Of a stretch of DNA of 18,017 nucleotides, positions 1 through 6,589 are shown in pieces; within the stretch, counting starts at the first letter, position 1, and each line of letters opens with the position of its first letter. The notes below the pieces were generated by a model, which saw only the letters and a list, made by a program, of their open reading frames with translations, was not told the origin of the DNA and did no database searches. The translations under genes were made by a program, and so were the position numbers. The DNA is from an uncultured Collinsella sp. (GTDB lineage Bacteria; Actinomycetota; Coriobacteriia; Coriobacteriales; Coriobacteriaceae), in the NCBI GenBank assembly GCA_902493125.1, contig CABUOF010000043.1, positions 1-18,017 of the forward strand, read 5' to 3'.

Positions 1-370
1 CGACATCCTGGCCGTCAACGATGAGCTGGCCTTTCTCGCTTGCCGGACGGCGAAGTGCGGTGTGCAGAACAGCGCGGTCCTCGGTGGTGTTGATGTGCTC
101 GCCGGAGAACATGGCGTCGCGGCGCTCCTCGAGCTTCACCTCGCGGGCAAGATCGCACAGCAGCTTGACGGTCTCATCGGTCACCAGGTTCTTGGACAGA
201 TCGAAGTGCAGGTCGCCGGCGTCAAAGCTCAACTTATTCACGCGGTCGGCGTCAGCAGCGAACCAGGCCTTGAGGTCGATGCCCTCGGCCTCGAGCTTCT
301 CCTGATGGGCCTCGAGCGCCTTCCAAGCGGCGGTCGACGTAGCGTCGATAGGTGCGGCAACAGTTGCCAT
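1..370 (-). CDS. pgi: glucose-6-phosphate isomerase, N-terminal part (3' end outside window)
   Basis: Reading the minus strand from the ATG at 370 gives 123 residues before the window edge. Glucose-6-phosphate isomerase interconverts glucose-6-phosphate and fructose-6-phosphate in cytosolic glycolysis and gluconeogenesis. The recognisable family segment lies at residues 87-107, where MFSGEHIN is followed by TEDRAVLHTALR; this is the conserved N-terminal motif of the isomerase family. The start is supported by GGAGGA five bases upstream (CTTTA spacer region) and by the usual distance of this motif from the N-terminus. An in-frame ATG at 406 exists, but its GGAGGA is almost touching it, so it is less likely. 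The C-terminal catalytic part, including the SIS domains, is not visible, so intactness cannot be judged. The identification rests on one long conserved motif and is fairly secure. Confidence 0.85.
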   Translation of the reverse strand, partial: MATVAAPIDATSTAAWKALEAHQEKLEAEGIDLKAWFAADADRVNKLSFDAGDLHFDLSKNLVTDETVKLLCDLAREVKLEERRDAMFSGEHINTTEDRAVLHTALRRPASEKGQLIVDGQDV

Positions 371-388
371 AAAGTCCTCCTCAGCATA

Positions 389-412
389 CGGGCGCATTCC
401 TCCATGCGCCCG
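389..412 (-). other. perfect 9-bp hairpin in the pgi leader
   Basis: CGGGCGCAT and ATGCGCCCG form a perfect 9-bp stem around a six-base loop that reads GGAGGA on the minus (pgi mRNA) strand. It ends about 18 bases before the pgi start codon, just upstream of the real ribosome site. It has no T-run, so it is not an intrinsic terminator. It may stabilise the leader or influence ribosome access; that is inference. Confidence 0.5.
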
Positions 413-495
413 GATAATCAGATGCCCCTATTCTAACGCAGGTCAAGACCGTAATCAGCGAGCGTTGCCAATCGGCCCCCGAACGGCGACCGACC

Positions 496-556
496 AAAAA
501 AGGGCAGGTTTATTTTGGCAGGTCAAACGCTTTACCTACCATAATTTACCTGCCCC
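496..556 (-). terminator. rho-independent terminator made from a REP-like palindrome
   Basis: On the minus strand GGGCAGGT (plus 548-555) pairs with ACCTGCCC (plus 502-509) and is followed by six T residues (plus 496-501). An inner stem, GGTAGGT with ACCTGCC including one G-U pair, sits inside, so each arm is 22 bases around a 10-base loop. It lies directly after the gene ending at 571 and before pgi. Its plus-strand word ACCAAAAAAGGGCAGGTTT also resembles the palindrome at 1921-1955 read on the other strand. Confidence 0.65.
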
Positions 557-570
557 TTCCTGGTGAGCCA

Positions 571-1095
571 TTATGCCGCGGCGCATACGCTGCCGAGCAG
601 CTCGCGCAGGGGAGAGCCGATGCCCTCCAACAGCTCGGGTGCGATAATGGCAAAAACGGGAACCTCGCCGGCACCCACAACGGCGGGCACTTTTCCCTCG
701 GAGACGATACATCCGTAGGGAACAAAGCCGCCCTCGCCGGCATCGAGCACGGCCATGCGATGAGCGAGTTCGCGCACAAAGCTCGCCGTATCGGCATCGC
801 CGATCGCCAGGACAAAGTCCACGCCCTCATCGGTCGCCAGGGCTACGGCCTCATCGACCAAATCGTCTCCCCCGTCGCCCCCGACCAAGCCGCAACGAAA
901 GAGTATGCGTTCGAGCAGGGCGCGATCGAGCGAGCCCAGCGCCGCCGAAACAAGCTCATCACGCGTGTGCTTGTCGCCTCCCAGCACGACCAGTGCCTTG
1001 GTGCCGCCATAGTGGGCAACCAATCGTCCGCACCAGCGAGCCACATCCCCATCCGCAACCAAGCGCGTCGGCATACCAAACCCATAGTTGACCAT
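571..1095 (-). CDS. degenerate stand-alone N-terminal domain of iron-containing alcohol dehydrogenase
   Basis: The protein (174 residues from this start) follows the N-terminal half of the iron-containing alcohol/butanol dehydrogenase family. It opens with a FGMPTRLVADGDV segment like the family's NPT-start strand. It continues with GGTKALVVLGGDK, then EGVDFVLAIGDAD at the place of the VDFILAVGGGS nucleotide-binding loop, and finally VPVFAIIAPELLEG, like the family's P-FAI-NPEL strand. It stops soon after. The GGGS loop is replaced by GDAD, and the whole C-terminal metal-binding helical domain is missing, so ordinary dehydrogenase activity is unlikely. The frame is open with no visible frameshift. 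The start is uncertain: an upstream ATG at 1146 adds 17 residues with unusual codons and no ribosome site. I chose 1095 because it aligns with the family start. PAP2 lies upstream on the same strand. Function unknown. Confidence 0.6.
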   Translation of the reverse strand: MVNYGFGMPTRLVADGDVARWCGRLVAHYGGTKALVVLGGDKHTRDELVSAALGSLDRALLERILFRCGLVGGDGGDDLVDEAVALATDEGVDFVLAIGDADTASFVRELAHRMAVLDAGEGGFVPYGCIVSEGKVPAVVGAGEVPVFAIIAPELLEGIGSPLRELLGSVCAAA

Positions 1096-1236
1096 TGTCC
1101 CCACAACCCTTCCGTGCTTTATGGTGGTATCGATTGTTAGGCTCATGCTACGAAGCGAGCTTTTCCGAGCTGTTTCGCGCTCTTTAGGGCTGCGTTAAAA
1201 TCAGATTCGATCCGACATGGCGTCCAGTTGCGACAA

Positions 1237-1860
1237 TTAGGCGGTCAAAATCCAAGGGCCAAGACGCACGAACAGGATGAGCCAGACAAAAGACAGGCAA
1301 AACCCGCCCAGCACATCCGAAACGTAGTGCACGCCCAGGTAGACACGGCTGACACCCACCGCAAGGATGACGCACGCAAGTGCAACCTCGATGGCGGCGC
1401 CGAACGGAAGGCCACACACGCCACACCGCACCAACCATATGCCATAGCCATAAAACGCCATGGCCGCCATCGAGTGGCCCGAGGGGAAGCTCAGCCCCGG
1501 TGCCTCGACAAGCCGAAATCCCTGTGGACGAGGTCGACGCACAAGGACCTTTAACAGCTGGTCGATTGCGCTGATAGCACCGACATTGAAGGCGGCCCAG
1601 ACAACATGGGCCCAATTGGGCGCCCACAGCATCGCCGCGGCTAGCACACCGACGACAAACGGCAGCGACGCCAAACTCGAGGCGGCTTTCATCGCGGCCG
1701 TCAACACCGGCGACCGAAGCCTCTCGACAAGCAGCAAGTATCCCACCTCATCGATTCTTATAGCCCGTCCTTTGAGGACCTTGATCAGCAGGTAAACAAA
1801 GATCGCAAGGCACAGCACGAACAGTATCAAAAGTGCAAGATCACCCATACCTATGGTCAT
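1237..1860 (-). CDS. PAP2-family membrane phosphatase
   Basis: This 207-residue protein carries all three motifs of the PAP2 (type 2 phosphatidic acid phosphatase) superfamily. K104-x6-R111-P112 is in KVLVRRPRP, PSGH is at 126-129, and S171-R172-x5-H178-x3-D182 is in SRVYLGVHYVSD. Hydrophobic segments near residues 7-27, 65-85, 88-105, 130-148, 157-172 and 184-203 fit the usual six-helix fold, with the active site on the outer face. Relatives dephosphorylate phosphatidic acid, phosphatidylglycerol phosphate or undecaprenyl pyrophosphate; the substrate cannot be told from sequence. The ATG at 1860 has GAGGGGG about six bases upstream. An internal ATG four codons in lacks that spacing. It is divergent from the SOS polymerase gene and lies 141 bases upstream of the alcohol-dehydrogenase-like gene (start at 1095). 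Confidence 0.88.
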   Translation of the reverse strand: MTIGMGDLALLILFVLCLAIFVYLLIKVLKGRAIRIDEVGYLLLVERLRSPVLTAAMKAASSLASLPFVVGVLAAAMLWAPNWAHVVWAAFNVGAISAIDQLLKVLVRRPRPQGFRLVEAPGLSFPSGHSMAAMAFYGYGIWLVRCGVCGLPFGAAIEVALACVILAVGVSRVYLGVHYVSDVLGGFCLSFVWLILFVRLGPWILTA

Positions 1861-1920
1861 CCATACCCCCTCAGCGTATTTAACACATTAAGGCTACCGA
1901 CCCACCGTAAGCACTCGGTA

Positions 1921-1955
1921 AACCGACCAAAAAACCTGTCCCTTTTTGGTAGGTT
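1921..1955. repeat. palindromic REP-like element in divergent promoter region
   Basis: Thirteen-base arms AACCGACCAAAAA and TTTTTGGTAGGTT pair with one mismatch around the nine-base centre ACCTGTCCC. Read on the minus strand it gives ACCAAAAAGGGACAGGTTT, very close to ACCAAAAAAGGGCAGGTTT at 494-511 on the plus strand. It abuts the -35 box of the polymerase promoter. Two related palindromes 1.4 kb apart suggest a dispersed family. Confidence 0.5.
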
Positions 1956-1984
1956 TTGACGGTGTCCGGTCGAGCGGGTATTAT
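1956..1984 (+). promoter_or_regulatory. sigma-70-type promoter of the SOS polymerase unit
   Basis: TTGACG (1956-1961) and TATTAT (1979-1984) are separated by exactly 17 bases. The predicted start point near 1991 gives a leader of about 40 bases to the ATG at 2030. A LexA box overlaps the -10 box and the start point. Confidence 0.7.
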
Positions 1985-2002
1985 CGAACAGGTATTCGAT
2001 AA
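1981..2002. promoter_or_regulatory. LexA (SOS) operator
   Basis: TTATCGAA and TTCGATAA are perfect 8-base inverted arms around CAGGTA. The core CGAACAGGTATTCG (1985-1998) matches the Gram-positive/actinobacterial LexA consensus CGAAC-N4-GTTCG at all but one fixed position. It overlaps the -10 element and the predicted start point, which is a classical repressor position, and it precedes a translesion polymerase gene, as expected for an SOS-controlled unit. Confidence 0.8.
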
Positions 2003-2029
2003 GAACATGTGTTTGATGAAAGGGCACGG

Positions 2030-3535
2030 ATGGCGCACGAGCAGCACACCTACATCTGTATCGACCTCAAGACGTTTTATGCCAGCGTCGAGTGCGTCGA
2101 TCGTGGGCTCGATCCGCTCACCACCAACCTGGTCGTTGCCGACGAATCACGCGGACGCACGACCATCTGCCTCGCCATCACACAGGCCATGAAGGACCTC
2201 GGGATACACAATCGCTGCCGTCTGTTCGAAATTCCCGATGGCATCGACTACATCACGGCCGTACCGCGCATGCAGCATTACATGGAGGTGTCGGCGAAAA
2301 TCTACGGTATCTATCTGGAATACGTCAGCCCCCAGGACGTGCACGTCTACTCCATCGATGAGTGCTTTATCGACGTGACGCCCTATCTGGACCTCTATCA
2401 CACCGATGCGGAAGGGTTCGCCTGCACGCTGCGCGACGAGGTCCTCGCGCGCACCGGCATCACGGCGACGGTCGGCATCGGCCCCAACCTATTCCAGGCC
2501 AAGGTAGCGCTCGACATTACCGCCAAGCACGTACCCAGCCGCATCGGCATACTCGACGACGAGACCTTTCGCAAGGAGATCTGGCCCCATCGCCCCATCA
2601 CCGACATCTGGGGCATCGGCCCCGGCGTGGCAGCCCGACTCGAAAAGTATGGCGTCTACGACCTGATGGGCGTCGCCGCCCTTGACGAAAACCTGCTCTA
2701 CGACGAGCTCGGCGTCAATGCCGAATATCTTATCGATCACGCCTTCGGACGCGAGCCGACAACCATCGCCGATATCCAAGCCTATCGCCCGCAGGCAACT
2801 TCGACCACCACAGGACAGGTGCTCTCGAAGGGTTATGCCTACGAACAGGCCTATACCGTCTTGCGCGAGATGGTCGACAACGCCGTTTTAGACTTGGTCG
2901 ATAAGCACGTGGTCTGCGACAGCATCTCGCTCTTTGTGGGCTACGCGAGCGAACGCGCCGACATACGCCGCCTCGACGCCAGCGGTACAGCGCAGTATGT
3001 GGACGGATGCGGGCACCTGCGCTCGAGCACATCGAGTATCGAACCCACCGCAACCGCCGGCCCCGAGCTCGCGCCCCGTGCGCCCAAGCCCGTCCAGCGC
3101 GATGACGAACGGCGTCGCCTGGTGCGCGAAGCGCAGGCAATCGATGGCATCTTTGTGGGAGAGCATGGCGGCAAACCGCGCGGTGGCTATGCCGCACTCT
3201 TTGCGCACTCTAACGCCTCGCGAAAGCTGCCCGAGCGTACCAATTCGTTTAAGAAGATCATGGGCTATTTCGATGAGCTCTGGGCGCAGACTGTCGATCC
3301 CAAACGACCGGTCAAGCGCATCAACCTGGGATTTGGCAACCTCATGCCCGAGGAATTTGCCACTATCGATCTGTTTAGCGATGTCGAGGCCGATGAGCGC
3401 GAGCGCGACCTGGCGCGCGCCGTGTTGGCCGTAAAAGGCAAGTACGGCAAGAACGCGCTCGTCAAGGGATTAAGCTTTACCGCCGGCGCCACCGCGCGCG
3501 AGCGCAACGATCAAGTTGGAGGACACCGTGCCTAA
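2030..3535 (+). CDS. Y-family translesion DNA polymerase (UmuC/UvrX-like)
   Basis: The protein (501 residues from this start) is a UmuC/DinB-superfamily polymerase that copies past DNA lesions. The palm motif ICIDLKTFYASVE carries catalytic D12, and YSIDECFID carries D110 and E111. A helix-hairpin-helix follows near residues 190-210 (DIWGIGPGVAARLEKYG). IDLKTFYASVE resembles the UvrX/YqjW branch rather than DinB. Within the little-finger region an Ala/Pro-rich stretch of about 65-70 residues (roughly 315-385) interrupts the expected fold before SRKLPERTNSFKKIM. A longer GTG start at 2009 lies too near the predicted transcription start and has no ribosome site; ATG 2030 has AAAGG six bases upstream. 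A LexA box controls the promoter. The YolD-like gene starts inside its last codons, so the two are translationally coupled. It probably works as a damage-induced, error-prone polymerase. Confidence 0.88.
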   Translation: MAHEQHTYICIDLKTFYASVECVDRGLDPLTTNLVVADESRGRTTICLAITQAMKDLGIHNRCRLFEIPDGIDYITAVPRMQHYMEVSAKIYGIYLEYVSPQDVHVYSIDECFIDVTPYLDLYHTDAEGFACTLRDEVLARTGITATVGIGPNLFQAKVALDITAKHVPSRIGILDDETFRKEIWPHRPITDIWGIGPGVAARLEKYGVYDLMGVAALDENLLYDELGVNAEYLIDHAFGREPTTIADIQAYRPQATSTTTGQVLSKGYAYEQAYTVLREMVDNAVLDLVDKHVVCDSISLFVGYASERADIRRLDASGTAQYVDGCGHLRSSTSSIEPTATAGPELAPRAPKPVQRDDERRRLVREAQAIDGIFVGEHGGKPRGGYAALFAHSNASRKLPERTNSFKKIMGYFDELWAQTVDPKRPVKRINLGFGNLMPEEFATIDLFSDVEADERERDLARAVLAVKGKYGKNALVKGLSFTAGATARERNDQVGGHRA

Positions 3536-3953
3536 ACCCAAACAACAGCCCATGCGCCCGCCGACCGCCTTCGAGCGCCTGGCGGACCCCGAGGGCAGAC
3601 GCCGCGCAGCCGACCCCAACCTCACTGCCAACGGCGCCGTGCGCGCCAACCGCGCCGCACAGTTTATGCCCTTTGCCGCCCTCACGGGATACTACGAACT
3701 CGTGCGCAAGCAGGAAATCACCGTCGAGCAAAAACGTGAGCTCACGGAAGAAAAAGCCCTCGTACTCTCTAAAAAGCTCGAGGGTCTCAAACGTGGCGAC
3801 TTGGTTCGTGTCACCTATTACGATACATACGGCTATCGCAGCCGCACCGGCATCCTCGACGAGGCGCTCCCCGCCTTCAAGCTCCTCAAGCTCCGAGACA
3901 TCGCCATCGACTTCGACGACATCCAAGACATCGAACTGCGCGGACGAGCCTAG
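3528..3953 (+). CDS. YolD-like family protein, partner of the Y-family polymerase
   Basis: The 141-residue product contains RAAQFMPFAALTGY at residues 42-55, the signature seen in YolD-like proteins of clostridia and relatives. A charged helix (EITVEQKRELTEEKALVLSKKLEGL) follows, then a beta-rich C-terminus. In Bacillus, yolD-type genes sit beside uvrX-type polymerases and are SOS regulated; they are thought to be functional counterparts of UmuD. Here the order is reversed, with the polymerase first. The GTG start has GGAGG five bases upstream and overlaps the polymerase stop by eight bases. In-frame TTG 3516 is possible but sits upstream of that ribosome site. No LexA-type self-cleavage motif is visible. 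The family call is good; the biochemical role is inference from the gene pairing. Confidence 0.78.
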   Translation: MPKPKQQPMRPPTAFERLADPEGRRRAADPNLTANGAVRANRAAQFMPFAALTGYYELVRKQEITVEQKRELTEEKALVLSKKLEGLKRGDLVRVTYYDTYGYRSRTGILDEALPAFKLLKLRDIAIDFDDIQDIELRGRA

Positions 3954-3979
3954 CCAAGGAAGCGCATCCAGGGCGGCGC

Positions 3980-4363
3980 TTACAGCGTCATGACGTAGTA
4001 GCCCGCGTCTTTCACGGCCGTCTCGAGGGCACCACGATCAACCGGCTGTTTAGAGCGCACACGTGCCGTGTGATCCGCATACGTCACCGTTGCCCACACG
4101 CCATCCAGCGCATTCAGGGCATTGGCCACGTTCTGAGCGCAGCCGTCACAGCTCATGCCGCCGATGAGCAGCTCATCGCTATAGGGATAGTGCGATGCAT
4201 CGGTATCCACCACAACAACCTTTTTGGTTTTCTTGCCGCTCGTACCATCGCTGCAGCAACTCTTCCCGTGTGTCGAAGCGGCAATGCGACGCAGTCCAAA
4301 AAACATGCCGACGGCAATGACGGTCAGCACGATGAGATTCGCAGGGTTGAGCAAGTCACTCAT
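3980..4363 (-). CDS. membrane-anchored heavy-metal-associated (HMA) domain protein
   Basis: The 127-residue protein has one N-terminal membrane helix (residues 9-25), a Lys-rich cytosolic linker with a CC pair at 36-37, and an HMA domain from about 63 to the end. The metal site is GMSCDGC with C72 and C75, the CxxC of CopZ-type copper chaperones and P-type ATPase N-domains. The anchor region NLIVLTVIAVGMFFGLRR followed by a cysteine motif resembles FeoB-associated small membrane proteins, so the protein looks like an anchor fused to a chaperone domain. ATG 4363 has AAAGGGG five bases upstream; the longer GTG version at 4384 has no such site. No transporter gene is adjacent. A CsoR-like palindrome lies 29 bases upstream, suggesting copper control. 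Metal identity is inferred. Confidence 0.75.
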   Translation of the reverse strand: MSDLLNPANLIVLTVIAVGMFFGLRRIAASTHGKSCCSDGTSGKKTKKVVVVDTDASHYPYSDELLIGGMSCDGCAQNVANALNALDGVWATVTYADHTARVRSKQPVDRGALETAVKDAGYYVMTL

Positions 4364-4391
4364 GCATTCCCCTTTCAGTAGCACTATCTAG

Positions 4392-4408
4392 ATACCCCCA
4401 TGGGGTGT
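4392..4408. promoter_or_regulatory. candidate CsoR-like copper operator
   Basis: ATACCCC and GGGGTGT form an inverted repeat with six of seven pairs around a three-base centre. G/C-tract dyads with TAC/GTA ends are typical of CsoR-family copper sensors. It lies between a possible -35 TTAAGA and -10 TATCTA of the HMA gene on the minus strand. That promoter would have a long, 19-base spacer, which would also suit a MerR-type activator. No regulator gene is in the window. Confidence 0.35.
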
Positions 4409-4470
4409 CCCCATCTTAACCCAAAATCATGTCCGTTCGGTCAATTAGTTTTCCTCTTCAAACTTTTTTG

Positions 4471-4498
4471 TTGACCATGGCTTACTTTCGTGTATAAG
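4471..4498 (+). promoter_or_regulatory. promoter of the DUF3793-flavodoxin operon
   Basis: TTGACC (4471-4476) and TATAAG (4493-4498) are spaced 16 bases, preceded by a T-rich stretch. The following TTTTCCTAGGCTAACAG carries the TAGGCTAAC centre of DtxR/IdeR iron boxes but only about half of the full consensus, so iron control is only a possibility. Confidence 0.5.
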
Positions 4499-4536
4499 TT
4501 TTCCTAGGCTAACAGTTTAGATCCGTAAGGAGCGAC

Positions 4537-5241
4537 GTGACTCGAACCATAGACATCCCAACGTTTCAGGCAGCAGTCGTGCGCAACTGCTCCCCCACGC
4601 TCGCGGGCATCAAGCCGGCATCGCTCTTTACCTATCCAGGCACCTACGCCCACGGGGACGGCTCGACCGCAACAGAAACCATCGCAGAACGCCGAGCACG
4701 CCTGCTCAACGTTATCGCCCAGTGCAACCGCGAGCTTGACCCGCTTGGCATCCACCTGAGTGTTTTGGTCTGGCGGCCCTGCGGAGCGCTCGTGTACGTG
4801 TACCGAGCCAAAAGCCTCACCACCTATTTCGCGGACCCTCGCGCCAAAACGGCGCTCGCCTCGGAAGGCTACGACACGAGAGACCTTTCGACATGCCTTG
4901 TGCATTTGGCATCACGCATCACGCTCGCGAGTAATAACGTCGCGGAATGCGCCTGTAGCCAGACTCGATGCGCACTACCCCAGCAAGCTAGCTGCAGCAA
5001 CGACTGCACCTGCGAGTTTCCGCACGAAATAGGCTACTTCCTAGGATATCCCTACGACGACGTGCACGAGTTTATCGTCCAGCGCGGCGAGAACTATAAG
5101 GTCTTTGGGGCCTGGAAGGTCTACGCAAATGTCGAGCAGGCACTTGCGACGTTTGATGCCTACCGCGCCTGCACCCAATACTTCACCTTTGTCTATCAGC
5201 AGGGCTACAGCTTGGCGCAACTTGCCCAGGCAACCCGATAG
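4537..5241 (+). CDS. DUF3793 family protein with a six-cysteine insert
   Basis: The 234-residue soluble protein ends with the DUF3793 hallmark FPHEIGYFLGYPYDDVHEFI (residues 161-180), then a segment typical of the family's C-terminus (YKVFGAWKVYANVEQALATFDAYR). DUF3793 proteins have no established function; they are common in anaerobes. Just before the hallmark, residues 138-159 hold six cysteines at 138, 140, 145, 153, 157 and 159, arranged like a metal or Fe-S site. I do not recall this as a general family feature. GTG 4537 has AAGGAG four bases upstream. Flavodoxin begins 46 bases after its stop with no terminator between, so the two are probably one transcript, hinting at a redox or iron-linked role. 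No signal peptide or membrane helix is visible. Confidence 0.8.
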   Translation: MTRTIDIPTFQAAVVRNCSPTLAGIKPASLFTYPGTYAHGDGSTATETIAERRARLLNVIAQCNRELDPLGIHLSVLVWRPCGALVYVYRAKSLTTYFADPRAKTALASEGYDTRDLSTCLVHLASRITLASNNVAECACSQTRCALPQQASCSNDCTCEFPHEIGYFLGYPYDDVHEFIVQRGENYKVFGAWKVYANVEQALATFDAYRACTQYFTFVYQQGYSLAQLAQATR

Positions 5242-5287
5242 AACATAGAAGCCGTGGCAACCTGCCGCACAACTGAAAGGACTCAAC

Positions 5288-5707
5288 ATGAGCAAGATCG
5301 CCGTCGTCTACTGGAGCGGCACGGGCAACACCGAGGCCATGGCAAACCTCGTTGCCGAAGGTGCAACCGATGCCGGCGCCGAGGCAGAGGTCATCTCCTG
5401 CGCCGACTTCTCCGCAGACAAGGCCGCTGGCTATGACGCTATCGCCTTCGGCTGCCCCGCCATGGGTTCCGAGGAGCTTGAATATGATGAGTTCCAGCCC
5501 ATGTGGGATGAGGTCAAGGAGACCCTCGGCGACAAGAAGGTCGTCCTCTTTGGCTCTTATTCGTGGGCCGAGGGCGAATGGATGGACAACTGGAAGGCGG
5601 ACGCCGACGAGGAGGGCGTCAACGTCGTCGATTCCGTCATCTGCTACGACGCCCCCGATGATGAGAGCGAAGCGGCCTGCCGCGCCCTTGGAGCCGAGCT
5701 CGCCTAG
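5288..5707 (+). CDS. flavodoxin (short-chain, clostridial type)
   Basis: The 139-residue protein has the flavodoxin FMN-phosphate loop SGTGNTE at residues 10-16 right after the first beta strand (KIAVVYW). GCPAMGSEELE follows at the first isoalloxazine-contact loop, then GSYSWAEGEWMDNW at the second, with the aromatic residue that stacks on the flavin. Length matches the roughly 138-residue clostridial flavodoxins. It would carry low-potential electrons in the cytosol, often replacing ferredoxin when iron is scarce. ATG 5288 has GAAAGGA six bases upstream. It is the second gene of the unit begun by the DUF3793 gene and is followed by a strong terminator at 5765-5799. The acidic composition is normal for the family. 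Confidence 0.92.
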   Translation: MSKIAVVYWSGTGNTEAMANLVAEGATDAGAEAEVISCADFSADKAAGYDAIAFGCPAMGSEELEYDEFQPMWDEVKETLGDKKVVLFGSYSWAEGEWMDNWKADADEEGVNVVDSVICYDAPDDESEAACRALGAELA

Positions 5708-5764
5708 CGGCAATGAGCTCCGCCCGCAACGCGCATTGCAACAAAACACATTCGCGTCCCAACA

Positions 5765-5799
5765 AAAACGGGAGCCGGATCACATCCGGCTCCCGTTTT
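5765..5799. terminator. bidirectional rho-independent terminator
   Basis: AAAACGGGAGCCGGAT and ATCCGGCTCCCGTTTT pair perfectly over 16 bases with a CAC loop, giving a T-run on both strands. It sits between the convergent flavodoxin gene and the ABC importer operon and can end both. Confidence 0.93.
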
Positions 5800-5824
5800 C
5801 TGCTATGTCAGTCATATAAAGCGG

Positions 5825-6577
<753 letters not shown>

Positions 6578-6589
6578 GATAGGACCTCC

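Noticed and set aside
2009..2029. GTG start for the polymerase
   Set aside because: It lies about 18 bases from the predicted transcription start with no ribosome site, whereas ATG 2030 has AAAGG at good spacing.
3960..3981. Terminator between the convergent YolD-like and HMA genes
   Set aside because: Only a 6-bp AAGCGC/GCGCTT stem without a T-run; too weak to call.
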